In this document: piece after piece, positions 50,181-59,499 of the stretch
Layout of the letters: each line of letters opens with the position of its first letter
Numbering within the stretch: the first letter of the stretch is position 1
Source of the DNA: Paeniglutamicibacter sulfureus
Lineage (GTDB): Bacteria > Actinomycetota > Actinomycetes > Actinomycetales > Micrococcaceae
Assembly: GCF_039535115.1 (NCBI RefSeq)
Contig: NZ_BAAAWO010000001.1
Span: forward strand, 558,001-622,000
Reading direction: 5' to 3'
Length of the DNA stretch: 64,000 nucleotides
Made by a program: the position numbers and the translations under genes
Notes under the pieces: generated by a model
Seen by the model: the letters and a program-made list of their open reading frames with translations, nothing else
The model's database searches: none
Told to the model about the DNA's origin: nothing

Positions 50181-51056
50181 GTGAGTTCGCAAGACCGAAC
50201 CAGCAGCCGCCGCAAAGGCAGAGCCAAAGTCATGGCGATTGCTGGCGCCGGCGCGTTGTTGTTGACGGGATGTTCAGCGGAAGTCCAGCGAGGTTGGCTC
50301 CCAAACGTCGAACGTGACACCACCAACCACACCGGTATGATCCAGGATCTCTGGGTCAACTCGTGGATTACCGTACTTTTGATCGGTATCTTGACGTGGG
50401 GCCTGATGCTTTGGTGCATCATCGCCTACCGCCGCCGCAAGAATGACACTGGCTTCCCGCGCCAGCTCAGCTACAACTTGCCAATCGAAATTTTCTACAC
50501 GGCCGTGCCGCTCGTGCTTGTCCTGACGTTCTTCACGTTCTCAGACAGCACCGAGAAGGCAATCAACACCCAGGTGGATTCCGAGCTCGTGGTCGATGTC
50601 CGTGCCAAGCAGTGGGCATGGGACTACAACTACACCTACCAGGGCCAGGAAAAGTACGATGCCACCGTTCAGGCACACCTGACCGGTGAAGAGGGCGTCG
50701 AGGAAACTCTGCCCACCCTGTACCTCCCTGTTGGAAAATCCGTCACGCTCGAGTTGAACAGCCGCGACGTCATCCACTCGTTCTGGGTTCCTGCATTCCT
50801 GCAGAAACTCGACATGATTCCGGGCAAGACCAATTACATCTACCTCACGCCGCAGGTCGAAGGACGATTCGACGGCAAGTGCGCGGAGCTCTGCGGTGAA
50901 TACCACTCGGAGATGCTCTTCAACGTGCAGGTAGTGTCCGAAGCCGAATTCCTGAACCACCTGGCCACTTTGAAGGACGGCCACATCGGTGAGGAACAGG
51001 ACCGCAAGCCGGGCGAGGTCAACCAGGTTTCGGCCCACGCATCGGAAGGGGAGTAA
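50181..51056 (+). CDS. ctaC: Cytochrome c oxidase subunit II
   Basis: Subunit of aa3 oxidase that receives electrons at its CuA centre. The 291 residues have a lipoprotein signal with LLLTGC (Cys31) and two membrane helices (ITVLLIGILTWGLMLWCII and IFYTAVPLVLVLTFFTF). The cupredoxin domain carries the CuA ligands in VIHSFWVPAF and KCAELCGEYHSEM. GTG 50181 has AGGAAGGG upstream. ctaD follows after 6 nt. The 200-bp upstream region probably holds the oxidase promoter. Confidence 0.96.
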   Translation: MSSQDRTSSRRKGRAKVMAIAGAGALLLTGCSAEVQRGWLPNVERDTTNHTGMIQDLWVNSWITVLLIGILTWGLMLWCIIAYRRRKNDTGFPRQLSYNLPIEIFYTAVPLVLVLTFFTFSDSTEKAINTQVDSELVVDVRAKQWAWDYNYTYQGQEKYDATVQAHLTGEEGVEETLPTLYLPVGKSVTLELNSRDVIHSFWVPAFLQKLDMIPGKTNYIYLTPQVEGRFDGKCAELCGEYHSEMLFNVQVVSEAEFLNHLATLKDGHIGEEQDRKPGEVNQVSAHASEGE

Positions 51057-51062
51057 TCCATC

Positions 51063-52781
51063 GTGACTACTTACGAATACGCAACCGATGAGGTCAAGAC
51101 CCTCGCACCGCGCGTGGTACCGATTTCCAAGGGACGGATCTTCGTCAACTGGATCACCTCCACCGACCACAAGACGATCGGGTACATGTACCTGATCACC
51201 TCGTTCGTCTTCTTCTGCATCGGCGGCGTGATGGCCCTGGTCATCCGTGCCGAGCTGTTTGAACCGGGCATGCAGATCCTGCAGACCAAGGAACAGTACA
51301 ACCAGCTGTTCACCATGCACGGCACCATCATGTTGCTGATGTTTGCAACCCCGCTCTTTGCAGGGTTCACCAACGTCATGATGCCGCTGCAGATCGGCGC
51401 ACCCGACGTGGCCTTCCCGCGCCTGAACGCGCTGGCCTTCTGGTTCTTCTCCTTCGGTTCCACCATTGCGCTGGCAGGTTACCTGACCCCGCAGGGTGCG
51501 GCGTCCTTCGGCTGGTTCGCATACGCGCCGCTGTCGAACACCACCTTCAGCCCCGGCGTGGGTGGAGACCTCTGGGTCTTCGGCCTCGCGCTCTCGGGCT
51601 TCGGCACCATCCTTGGCGCCGTCAACTTCATCACCACCATCATCTGCCTGCGTGCACCGGGCATGACCATGTGGCGCATGTCCATCTTCACCTGGAACGC
51701 GCTGATCACCTCGATCCTGGTCTTGATGGCATTCCCGCCGCTGGCAGCAGCACTGTTCGCGCTCGGCGCGGACCGCCGGTTCGGGGCGCACGTCTTTGAC
51801 CCGGAAGCTGGCGGTGCCGTCCTCTGGCAGCACCTCTTCTGGTTCTTCGGACACCCGGAGGTCTACATCATTGCGCTGCCGTTCTTTGGCATCGTCTCCG
51901 AGATCTTCCCGGTCTTCTCCCGCAAGCCGATCTTCGGCTACAAGGGCCTGGTCTTCGCAACGATCTCGATCGCTGCGCTGTCCGTGTCCGTGTGGGCCCA
52001 CCACATGTACGTCACCGGCTCCGTCATGCTTCCGTTCTTCGGCTTCATGACCATGCTGATCGCGGTTCCGACCGGCGTGAAGTTCTTCAACTGGATCGGC
52101 ACCATGTGGCGGGGTTCGATCACCTTCGAGACCCCGATGCTCTGGAGCATCGGCTTCATGGTGACGTTCCTCTTCGGTGGCCTGACCGGCATCATCCTCG
52201 CGGCTCCGCCGCTGGACTTCCACGTCTCGGACACCTACTTCGTGGTGGCACACTTCCACTACGTGGTCTTCGGAACCGTGGTCTTCGCGATGTTCGCAGG
52301 CTTCTACTTCTGGTGGCCGAAGTGGACCGGCAAGATGCTCAACGAGCGCCTTGGCAAGATCCACTTCTGGATGCTGTTCGTGGGCTTCCACGGCACGTTC
52401 CTGATCCAGCACTGGCTGGGCGTCATCGGCATGCCGCGACGTTACGCCGACTACATGCCGGAAGACGGGTTCACTACCATGAACCAGTTCTCCACCGTGT
52501 TCGCCTTCATCCTGGGCATGTCGATGATCCCGTTCTTCTGGAACGTCTGGACCACGCACCGCAACGCCAAGAAGGTTACCGTGGATGATCCGTGGGGCTT
52601 TGGTGCATCGCTGGAGTGGGCAACTTCCTGCCCGCCGCCGCGCCACAACTTCCACTCGATTCCGCGTATCCGCTCCGAGCGTCCGGCTCTTGACCTCCAC
52701 CACCCGGAACTGAGCGCCCGCTCGACCCCGGAGACCCCGGTGGCCAAGATCTTCGGCCCGGCAGACCAGAAGGACCTGTAG
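51063..52781 (+). CDS. ctaD: Cytochrome c oxidase subunit I
   Basis: Catalytic heme-copper subunit of the aa3 oxidase. The 572 residues and about 12 membrane helices include [18 protein letters not shown] (heme a His), [14 protein letters not shown] (CuB His with cross-linked Tyr), WAHHMY (CuB His pair), and [11 protein letters not shown] (heme ligands). The hydrophilic C-terminal tail is normal for actinobacteria. The GTG start follows GGAAGGGGAG. ctaF starts 2 nt after the stop. Confidence 0.98.
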   Translation: MTTYEYATDEVKTLAPRVVPISKGRIFVNWITSTDHKTIGYMYLITSFVFFCIGGVMALVIRAELFEPGMQILQTKEQYNQLFTMHGTIMLLMFATPLFAGFTNVMMPLQIGAPDVAFPRLNALAFWFFSFGSTIALAGYLTPQGAASFGWFAYAPLSNTTFSPGVGGDLWVFGLALSGFGTILGAVNFITTIICLRAPGMTMWRMSIFTWNALITSILVLMAFPPLAAALFALGADRRFGAHVFDPEAGGAVLWQHLFWFFGHPEVYIIALPFFGIVSEIFPVFSRKPIFGYKGLVFATISIAALSVSVWAHHMYVTGSVMLPFFGFMTMLIAVPTGVKFFNWIGTMWRGSITFETPMLWSIGFMVTFLFGGLTGIILAAPPLDFHVSDTYFVVAHFHYVVFGTVVFAMFAGFYFWWPKWTGKMLNERLGKIHFWMLFVGFHGTFLIQHWLGVIGMPRRYADYMPEDGFTTMNQFSTVFAFILGMSMIPFFWNVWTTHRNAKKVTVDDPWGFGASLEWATSCPPPRHNFHSIPRIRSERPALDLHHPELSARSTPETPVAKIFGPADQKDL

Positions 52782-52783
52782 AG

Positions 52784-53185
52784 ATGAAAATTGAAACTTG
52801 GCTCTTCCTGGGCGGCATCTTCTTCTTCACCCCGGTGGCGATCGTGTACGGCATCATGACCAACTGGGAAGAACACGTAGGCTACCTGGCGTTGTTCATG
52901 CTCTCTGGCATGTGCATCATGATCGGCTGGTACCTGCTGCACACTTCCCGTCGCGTTGGTCCCCGTCCCGAGGACCGTCTTGACGGCGAGATCCACGAGA
53001 ACGCCGGCACCGTTGGCCTCTTCTCCCCGTGGAGCTGGTGGCCGCTGGCACTTGGTACGGGTGCCGCGATCGGTTTTGCCGGTTTGGCCCTGGGCTTCTG
53101 GGTCCTGTACATCGGCGTTGGCCTCACGATCGTCGGCCTGGTTGGCTGGGTCTACGAGTACAGCCGCGGTGACCACGCCCACTAA
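52784..53185 (+). CDS. ctaF: Cytochrome c oxidase subunit IV (actinobacterial)
   Basis: Small accessory subunit specific to actinobacterial aa3 oxidase, 133 residues. Four hydrophobic segments are visible (WLFLGGIFFFTPVAIVYGIM; LALFMLSGMCIMIGWYLL; WPLALGTGAAIGFAGLALGF; LYIGVGLTIVGLVGWVYEY). It directly follows ctaD (2-nt gap) and ends the ctaCDF operon, matching the family layout. Confidence 0.94.
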   Translation: MKIETWLFLGGIFFFTPVAIVYGIMTNWEEHVGYLALFMLSGMCIMIGWYLLHTSRRVGPRPEDRLDGEIHENAGTVGLFSPWSWWPLALGTGAAIGFAGLALGFWVLYIGVGLTIVGLVGWVYEYSRGDHAH

Positions 53186-53218
53186 CCCGGGCATGTAACA
53201 CCCGAAGTGCATCGGCGC

Positions 53219-53260
53219 AAGCGGTGCTTCTTTCCCCTCGCGGGGAGAGAAGCACCGCTT
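53219..53260 (+). terminator. Terminator of ctaCDF
   Basis: 12-bp inverted repeat (53219-53230 with 53249-53260) with a second inner stem (CCCC/GGGG), followed by CCGCTTTTT. Confidence 0.9.
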
Positions 53261-53345
53261 CCGCTTTTTAAGCGCCATGGCCCAGGAATGCGGGAGAATG
53301 GAAACCAGAGGGGCCGGAAGCCGGCCCACCGACACTGGAGCAAAT

Positions 53346-54131
53346 GTGAAACCCTACGCGCCGCAGCCCAAGGTGCATGGCCTGATCGATGGCGATTCGC
53401 CCGTGAGCAAGTACCGGCAGATTCGCGAGATCCTGCGTACCCACGCAACCACGGTCTGTCAGCCCGGATACCGGCTTCCACCCGAGCGCGAGCTGGCCGA
53501 GGAATTCGGTGTGGCCCGCAAGACCCTGCGGCAGGCCATCGACTCGCTGGTCGAGGACCAGGTGCTCAAGCGGGTGGTCGGCGTCGGGACGTTCGTGGCG
53601 CACCCCAAGCTGGACCTGCAGATCCGCTTGAACTCCTACAGCGAGGAAATGATCCGACGTGGCATGGTCCCCGATGCGCATGTGCTGCGCTTCGAGGAGT
53701 CGCCGGCTACCAGCAGCCTGTCGCGCCACATGGAGATCGACGAGGGCGAGCCCGTGATCCGCTTCAGCCGTCTCCTGCTGGCCGATGGCAAGCCGATGAG
53801 CCTCGATGAGAACTTCATGCCCAGCGCGTTGGTACCCGGGTTCCTCAACGACCCCCCGCCCATTTCCCTGTACCAGTCGCTGAATGAACGCTACGGCTTG
53901 GTGCTGGAGTGGGGCGAGGACCAGATCGAAAGCACGGCGGCGACCAGCGAGCACGCCGGGCTCCTGAAGGTCGAGGTGGGTTTCCCCTTGCTGCGTATCA
54001 CCCGATACGCATTTGTCGGTGAGGTGCTCGTCGACTATTCGATCTCCCTCTATCGCTCCGACCGCTACAAGCTCTTTGTCCCGCTGCAGCGCCAGGGGAC
54101 CCGCAGTCCGCGCTACAGCACCGTGCGGTAG
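53346..54131 (+). CDS. GntR family regulator, HutC/UTRA type
   Basis: Transcription factor of 261 residues. The N-terminal winged helix (KYRQIREILRTHATT, RLPPERELAEEFGVARKTLRQAI) is followed by a UTRA effector domain (PVIRFSRLLLADGKPMSLDE, GFPLLRITRYAFVGEVLVDY). This subtype, which includes DasR and NagR, often senses sugar phosphates. No sugar operon lies in the window, so its regulon is unknown. GTG 53346 has GGAG about 6 nt upstream. Confidence 0.9.
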   Translation: MKPYAPQPKVHGLIDGDSPVSKYRQIREILRTHATTVCQPGYRLPPERELAEEFGVARKTLRQAIDSLVEDQVLKRVVGVGTFVAHPKLDLQIRLNSYSEEMIRRGMVPDAHVLRFEESPATSSLSRHMEIDEGEPVIRFSRLLLADGKPMSLDENFMPSALVPGFLNDPPPISLYQSLNERYGLVLEWGEDQIESTAATSEHAGLLKVEVGFPLLRITRYAFVGEVLVDYSISLYRSDRYKLFVPLQRQGTRSPRYSTVR

Positions 54132-54274
54132 TCCAGCGCCCGGGAACGCCTCCCAGCGGCCTGGAGGGCGTCCAAGACGCCGTGCGCATGAACCTGGCAA
54201 CATCGGCACGACATGCCGGTGCGCGGAGCGCTGTGTTGGTGCGGCCGACGAACGCCTCGGGGGAGCGGGACCGT

Positions 54275-54714
54275 CTAGGGCGCGGGCTGTTCCGGTGTAG
54301 TGCCGGAAGCCGCTGTCGAAGACGGTTCAAAGAGTTCCACCAGGTTCCCCGAGGGGTCTTCCAGCAGCAACTGCCTGCCGCCGGCACCGGTGATCACATT
54401 CGAGCGCAGTGGCACGCCTGCGGCCACGAGCCGTTCCATTTCAGCGGTGAGGTCCTCCACCAGCAGTGAAAAGCGATTCCATCCTCCGGGTGCGGGCATC
54501 GCGCCGTCCGGCATGGCCTGGCCAGCGCCGCCCGGGACACCGTGTTCATCCGTGCCGCCCGGGGCGCTGAGCATCAGCCGCAAGGCCCCCCGTCCCAGGA
54601 TCGCGAAGCCCGGGCCCGTGTGTACAGGTCCACGCTGAAATCGAGAAGGTCTACGTAGAAATTGACGGCTGAGGAAACGTCATCGACGATGTAGCGGATG
54701 CTTGCCTTTTCCAT
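54275..54714 (-). pseudogene. VOC/glyoxalase-like protein with frameshift
   Basis: ATG 54714 (with AGGTGG upstream) opens MEKASIRYIVDDVSSAVNFY, the first betaalpha unit of a VOC protein. The frame breaks at VDLYT. The other frame continues with GPGFAILGRGALRLMLSAPG, then GGWNRFSLLVEDLTAEMERL and GGRQLLLEDPSGNLVELFEP. The break lies at an (AC)3 tract on the coding strand (54618-54623 plus, GTGTGT); removing one AC would restore the frame. The gene is thus broken by slippage or by a sequencing error. It could also be phase-variable. Confidence 0.78.
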
Positions 54715-55011
54715 GGTGTCCACCTGGAATCGTAGAGTTGCCGTCTGGGGGCTGGCAGCACGGCGACGTGAGTGGCCGATTTCAACGGTGGCATATACCG
54801 CCGCATGCCCACATCCATTGTTGCACCGGGATCGGCCCGTGTATGCCCGATTCCGGGCTTACGACGTTGGCCACGCTTCTGCGCGTGGCGTCGGTGACTG
54901 CCCTGTTGTCGGGCGCGAGTAACGGGCCGACGGCTGGCGGACGGGGGAAGGCCTTGCGGTCCCGCGGAGCTCGTCGCCGGCGGCGACGGGCTGGGCAACT
55001 GCGGGTTAAAC
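54715..55011. other. Intergenic region between VOC pseudogene and qcrB
   Basis: About 300 bp with no gene-like frame. It contains a small hairpin (GCCACGC/GCGTGGC near 54871-54890) and the start region of the VOC gene on the minus strand. Nothing else was recognised. Confidence 0.4.
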
Positions 55012-55045
55012 ACTGCGGGGCCCACCAAATGGTGGGCCCCGCAGT
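55012..55045 (-). terminator. Terminator of ctaE-qcrCAB
   Basis: Perfect 16-bp inverted repeat (55012-55027 with 55030-55045); on the minus strand it is followed by GTTTAA. It lies 22 nt after the qcrB stop. Confidence 0.85.
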
Positions 55046-55067
55046 CAGGATGAAGTCCTGGCAGATA

Positions 55068-56744
55068 CTACTTTTCGATGGATTCCGTGGAGGAACCTTC
55101 GATTTCTGCCGGTCCGTGTCCATGTTCGGCATGCACTGCTGCCAACTCGGAAGGCGTAACCGGGGCCACACGATCCTCGAAGAAGAACTTGGACAGGGCG
55201 CCGCGGCGCTTTTCGCTGCCGCTGATGTGGCCGGCCGCGTTCGGCTGGGCCGGAATGACCTTGCGGTCCTCGTAGTTGACCAGCTGGTGCAGCTTGTAGA
55301 CATCCAGCGCCTCGTGGCGCTCCGAGAAGGTGCCTTCCGGCGACATTTCGATGATTCCGGTTTCGCGACCGTGCAAGACGATCTCGCGGTCCTTGCGCTG
55401 CAGCGACAGTGCGATGCGGCGGGCCACGATGAAGCCGAGGATCGGGCCGAGGAAGAACAGCACTCGCAACCAGTAAGTGACGTCGTTCAACGACACGTGG
55501 AAGTGGGTGGCGATCAAGTCGGAGGAGGCCGCTGCCCACATCACGCAGTAGGAAACGACACCTGCAACACCCATGCCCGTACGGAACGGGGCGTTGCGCG
55601 GGCGATCCAACAGGTGGTGTTCGCGCTTGTCCTTGGTGACCCAGCTTTCGATCCACGGCCATGCGAACATGATCGTGAACATGATGCCGGCAGGGATAAG
55701 AGCCGGAATCAGGACGTTCAGCGTCAGGGTGTTGGTACCCCACGGGAACGGGATGAGCCACTCGAAGGAGAAGTTGCCCAACACGCCCGGCATCAGTCGC
55801 AAGGCGCCATCGACGAAGCCGATGTACCAGTCAGGCTGGGTGCCGGCGGAGACCGGCGAGGGGTCATACGGGCCGTAGTTCCAGATCGGGTTGATGGTCA
55901 GCAATCCGGAGATCGCAGCCACGATGCCGAAGACGATGAAGAAGAACCCGCCTGCCTTGGCAGCGTAGACCGGACCGACAGGGAAGCCCACGACATTGTC
56001 GTTGGTGCGGCCCGGGCCGGGGTACTGGGTGTGCTTGTGCACGACCACCATGAACAGGTGGATGCCGACCATGAGCAGCAGGAGCGCCGGAACAATCATG
56101 ATGTGCAGGGAGTACAGGCGCGGAATGATGACCGTGCCCGGGAATTCGCCACCGAAGAGGAAGAGCGAAATGTAGGTGCCCACCAGCGGGATCGACTTGA
56201 TGACGCCGTCGATGATGCGCAGGCCGTTGCCGGAGAGCAAGTCATCGGGGAGGGAGTAACCGGTGAAGCCGGCAGCCATCGCCAGGATCAGCAGCACGCC
56301 GCCGACAACCCAGTTCAGTTCGCGCGGCTTGCGGAACGCACCGGTGAAGAACACGCGAAGCATGTGGACCGACACGGCGGCAACGAACAGGATCGCCGAC
56401 CAGTGGTGGACCTGGCGCATGAACAGACCGCCACGCACGTCGAAGGAAATATCCAGCGACGTGGAGTATGCGGCGGACATGCCGATGCCCTTGAGCGGGT
56501 TGTACGAACCGTTGTAGATGACGTGTGCCATCGACGGATCGAAGAAGAACGTCAGGAACGTTCCGGAGATCAACAGCAGGACGAAGGTGTACAGTGCCAC
56601 CTCGCCGAACATGAAGGACCAGTGGTCCGGGAAGATCTTGCGACCGAATTCCTTGACGATCACCGATCCGCCGACACGCTGGTCGACGAAGTTGGCAATG
56701 CGTCCGGTGGAAGTCTTCGGAGTGTACTCAGTTGTGGTGCTCAT
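55068..56744 (-). CDS. qcrB: Cytochrome bc1 complex, cytochrome b subunit
   Basis: Membrane quinol-oxidising core of the actinobacterial bc1 complex, 558 residues. Heme-b ligands lie in RQVHHWSAILF and VSVHML, then SLHIMIVPALLLL and GIHLF. GFTGYSLPDDLLSGNGLR and the PDWYIGF quinol-site motif (PEWY-like) are present. The long C-terminal extension (~140 residues, EGTFSERHEALDVYKLHQLV onward) is typical of actinobacterial QcrB. It follows qcrA by 3 nt on the minus strand. Confidence 0.96.
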   Translation of the reverse strand: MSTTTEYTPKTSTGRIANFVDQRVGGSVIVKEFGRKIFPDHWSFMFGEVALYTFVLLLISGTFLTFFFDPSMAHVIYNGSYNPLKGIGMSAAYSTSLDISFDVRGGLFMRQVHHWSAILFVAAVSVHMLRVFFTGAFRKPRELNWVVGGVLLILAMAAGFTGYSLPDDLLSGNGLRIIDGVIKSIPLVGTYISLFLFGGEFPGTVIIPRLYSLHIMIVPALLLLMVGIHLFMVVVHKHTQYPGPGRTNDNVVGFPVGPVYAAKAGGFFFIVFGIVAAISGLLTINPIWNYGPYDPSPVSAGTQPDWYIGFVDGALRLMPGVLGNFSFEWLIPFPWGTNTLTLNVLIPALIPAGIMFTIMFAWPWIESWVTKDKREHHLLDRPRNAPFRTGMGVAGVVSYCVMWAAASSDLIATHFHVSLNDVTYWLRVLFFLGPILGFIVARRIALSLQRKDREIVLHGRETGIIEMSPEGTFSERHEALDVYKLHQLVNYEDRKVIPAQPNAAGHISGSEKRRGALSKFFFEDRVAPVTPSELAAVHAEHGHGPAEIEGSSTESIEK

Positions 56745-56747
56745 GGA

Positions 56748-57791
56748 TTAGCCACGCTCCCAGTAGCTCGGTCCAACAGGCTCCTGGAAATCGCTCTGGG
56801 CGACCAGGAAGCCATTGGAGTCAACCGTGATTGGCAGCTGAGGCAGCGCGCGTCCGGCCGGGCCGAAGATGACCTTGCATTCCTGCGTGAGGTCAAAGGT
56901 CGACTGGTGGCACGGGCACAGCAAGTGGTGCGTCTGCTGCTCGTAGAGGGCCACGGGGCAACCGACGTGCGTGCAGATCTTGGAGTAGGCAACGATGCCG
57001 TCCACGTGCCAGTCTTCGCGTCCCTCGGAGACCTGCATCTTCGATGGATCCAGGCGCATCAGCAAGACAACGGCCTTGGCCTTCTCGTTGAGCATGTCCT
57101 CGGCTTCGTCAAGTCCCTCGGGAATGACGTGGAAAGCCGAACCAATCTGCACATCCGATGCCTTGATGGGGGTTCCGGAGGGATCGCGGGTCAGGCGAAC
57201 GTCCGTGTCCCACATCGTGTGGCGCAGCTGCTCGACCATTTCGCCGGCGTTCTTGCCGGAACGGTCGAGGTCGCGGAACATGAAGATCGCGGGAATCGGA
57301 GCCAATGCCATGGCGCCGATGAGGGTGTTTCGAATCAATGGACGGCGCTTGATGCCCGTCTCTTCGATCACCTGGTTGATGATCTCCTCGGCGTCCTTGC
57401 GATCAGCCTCAGCGGTGATCTCGTGACGCATTTCGGAAATCTCGTGGTCCGGCATCAGGGTCTTTGCCCAGTGGACAATACCGATACCGATGCCGAGCAT
57501 GGCAAAAGTGGTGCCAAGGCCGAGCATCGCGTTCTGTACGCGGATTTCCGAGATGTTTTCCGGACGTCCGAGAACGAAGTAAGCAATAAAGAACGACAGT
57601 GTTCCGACGATGGAGATGATAAACAGCAGCGCTACCTGACGCTCTGCTCGCTTCTCTGCATGCGGGTCGGTATCTGCCAAGCGCTTCCGATGCGGCGGAA
57701 GGCCGGGATCCTGGAATTTCTCCAGGGTTCCCGTGCCAGCCTTAGCAACGGTGCCCGAGTCGTCCGGACTGCCGTGACTATGGTCGCCCAT
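56748..57791 (-). CDS. qcrA: Cytochrome bc1 complex, Rieske iron-sulfur subunit
   Basis: Carries electrons from quinol to the cytochrome c subunit. The 347 residues have three predicted membrane helices in the N-terminal half (VALLFIISIVGTLSFFIAYF; AMLGLGTTFAMLGIGIGIVH; LIGAMALAPIPAIFMF), as in actinobacteria. The 2Fe-2S ligands lie in CTHVGC (273-278) and CPCHQS (292-297). ATG 57791 is preferred, with GAGAG 6 nt upstream; the frame is open 18 codons further left. Confidence 0.95.
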   Translation of the reverse strand: MGDHSHGSPDDSGTVAKAGTGTLEKFQDPGLPPHRKRLADTDPHAEKRAERQVALLFIISIVGTLSFFIAYFVLGRPENISEIRVQNAMLGLGTTFAMLGIGIGIVHWAKTLMPDHEISEMRHEITAEADRKDAEEIINQVIEETGIKRRPLIRNTLIGAMALAPIPAIFMFRDLDRSGKNAGEMVEQLRHTMWDTDVRLTRDPSGTPIKASDVQIGSAFHVIPEGLDEAEDMLNEKAKAVVLLMRLDPSKMQVSEGREDWHVDGIVAYSKICTHVGCPVALYEQQTHHLLCPCHQSTFDLTQECKVIFGPAGRALPQLPITVDSNGFLVAQSDFQEPVGPSYWERG

Positions 57792-57859
57792 GTTGTCTCT
57801 CATCCTTTTCTCAAGATTCATTAGTACGTAGTGATGTGGCGGCACGGGCCGCCAGCGAC

Positions 57860-58648
57860 CTAGGAAGGACGCGAGGTGAGCCAGATGGTGAAGGCAATGA
57901 TGATGCCCAAACCAGCGGTCCAGATGAAGAGACCTTCAGCGACCGGACCCAGCGAACCGAGCTTGGCGCCGCCCGGCGAACCCTGGGCTTCGACTTCCTT
58001 CAGGAAGGTGATCACGTCACGCTTCTCTTCGGGAGTGATGTTCGAGTCGTTGAAGACGGGCATGTTCTGCGGGCCGGTAACCATGGCTTCGTAGATGTGC
58101 TTCTCGGATACACCGGCCAGGGCCGGGGCAAACTTGCCGCGCGTAAGTGCGCCGCCGGCAGCGGCGGCGTTGTGACACATTGCGCAATTCACGCGGAAAA
58201 CCGTACCGCCTGCGGCAGAGTTGCCATGGGATGTATCAAGCATGTCCTCGGACGGGATTGCCGGTCCGGCACCCAGGCTGGCCACATATGCGGAGAGCTG
58301 GGAGATCTGGGCGTCATCGAACTGTACCGGCTTGGCCTGAGCCTGGGGCCCCTGCATCTGCATCGGCATACGGCCGGTTCCGACCTGGAAGTCGACTGCA
58401 GCGGCGCCTACGCCAATCAGCGAAGGACCGTCAGCGGATCCTTCTGCATTCAAACCGTGGCAGGTAGCGCAGTTGGCGACGAAGAGCTTGTTGCCCTCCT
58501 CGATGTCACTTGCGCTGAATCCTGTAGCCGCCTTGGCCTCGTTGACGCTGCCGGCGGCCATGTACAGGCCTCCAGTGATGAGCAGGCCCATCAACAGCAG
58601 TGCGACGGCGGCGAGTGGATGGCGGCGCCTTTGCGAAAGAGCCTTCAC
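57860..58648 (-). CDS. qcrC: Cytochrome bc1 complex, diheme cytochrome c subunit
   Basis: Diheme c-type cytochrome that replaces soluble cytochrome c in actinobacterial bc1-aa3 supercomplexes. The 262 residues have an N-terminal membrane helix/signal (LAAVALLLMGLLITGGLYMA). Two heme sites follow, CATCH (about 60-64) and CAMCH (155-159), with a C-terminal membrane helix (FIWTAGLGIIIAFTIWL). GTG 58648 is chosen because GAGGA lies 8 nt upstream; GTG 58663 would add five residues. It lies between ctaE and qcrA. Confidence 0.94.
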   Translation of the reverse strand: MKALSQRRRHPLAAVALLLMGLLITGGLYMAAGSVNEAKAATGFSASDIEEGNKLFVANCATCHGLNAEGSADGPSLIGVGAAAVDFQVGTGRMPMQMQGPQAQAKPVQFDDAQISQLSAYVASLGAGPAIPSEDMLDTSHGNSAAGGTVFRVNCAMCHNAAAAGGALTRGKFAPALAGVSEKHIYEAMVTGPQNMPVFNDSNITPEEKRDVITFLKEVEAQGSPGGAKLGSLGPVAEGLFIWTAGLGIIIAFTIWLTSRPS

Positions 58649-58714
58649 TTGCTGGTTCCTCACTTATTTTTTAGAACGGGGAAGTTGCCGAAGTAGGCAA
58701 CGTTGTTGGTTGCG

Positions 58715-59353
58715 CTACTTCAGGAAGTAGATGATCGCGAACAAGGCGATCCACACGACGTCGACGAAGTGCCAGTAGTAAGACACGACAATCGCACCGG
58801 TTGCCTCGTAGTGACCTAACTTACGTGCAATAAGCGCACGTCCGATGATCAGCAGGAAGGCGATGAGTCCGCCGGCCACGTGCAAGCCGTGGAATCCGGT
58901 GGTCATGTAGAACACGGAACCGTAGGCGTTGGAGTTCAAGGCAATGCCGTGAGCAATGAGCTCGGTGTATTCGTAGGCCTGAACGGAAACAAAGATGGCA
59001 CCGAGGATGAAGGTCAGGACGAACCATTCAACCATTCCCCATTCCTTCAAGTTGAACAGTCCGCCGGTGCGGCGAGGCTTAAGATCCTCGGCACGGAAGA
59101 CACCCAACTGGCAGGAGAACGAGCTCGAGACCAGGATGATCGTGTTGATAAGTGCGAACGGAACGTTGAGTTTCTCGGTTTCGGTCGCCCACATTTCCGG
59201 CGATGCAGCGCGGAGTGTGAAGTACATGGCGAAAAGCGCGGCAAAGAACATCAGCTCGCTGGCAAGCCAGACGACAGTTCCTACCGACACCATGTTGGGA
59301 CGGTTCGGCGCAGGATGCGCCGGGGCAATTAGGGCATGAGTCGCAGTTGTCAC
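58715..59353 (-). CDS. ctaE: Cytochrome c oxidase subunit III
   Basis: Structural subunit of aa3 oxidase, 212 residues and five membrane helices ([91 protein letters not shown]). HGLHVAGG and [10 protein letters not shown] are signature motifs. GTG 59353 is set by the -10 element 6 nt upstream. The gene heads the ctaE-qcrC-qcrA-qcrB cluster, separated from ctaCDF as usual. Confidence 0.95.
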   Translation of the reverse strand: MTTATHALIAPAHPAPNRPNMVSVGTVVWLASELMFFAALFAMYFTLRAASPEMWATETEKLNVPFALINTIILVSSSFSCQLGVFRAEDLKPRRTGGLFNLKEWGMVEWFVLTFILGAIFVSVQAYEYTELIAHGIALNSNAYGSVFYMTTGFHGLHVAGGLIAFLLIIGRALIARKLGHYEATGAIVVSYYWHFVDVVWIALFAIIYFLK

Positions 59354-59365
59354 AGAGCCATTATG
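59354..59365 (-). promoter_or_regulatory. -10 element of ctaE-qcrCAB
   Basis: CATAAT on the minus strand (59360-59365) lies 6 nt before GTG 59353; leaderless promoter for the operon. Confidence 0.5.
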
Positions 59366-59473
59366 TCTATAAAAGTACCTCTGACACCAATGCATTGAGC
59401 CCCGCGTGGCGGGAAATTTCACCGCTTCACGCCTACAGCCGCGGAAACACGCGGGATTAACATTTCAGACTTT

Positions 59474-59499
59474 CTACGATTCGTAGATAACCTAGTGGC
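59474..59499 (+). promoter_or_regulatory. trpD promoter with 6-bp palindrome
   Basis: TAACCT (59488-59493) ends 6 nt before GTG 59500. A perfect inverted repeat CTACGA-T-TCGTAG (59474-59486) lies immediately upstream in the spacer, a possible operator between divergent ctaE and trpD. The motif ACGATTCG recurs at 59505-59512. Confidence 0.5.

Noticed and set aside
54702..57824. 1040-codon open frame on the plus strand
   Set aside because: It is antisense to qcrB and qcrA, which have full domain support; repeated Asp/His/Gln/Val-rich segments are artefacts of the opposite strand.
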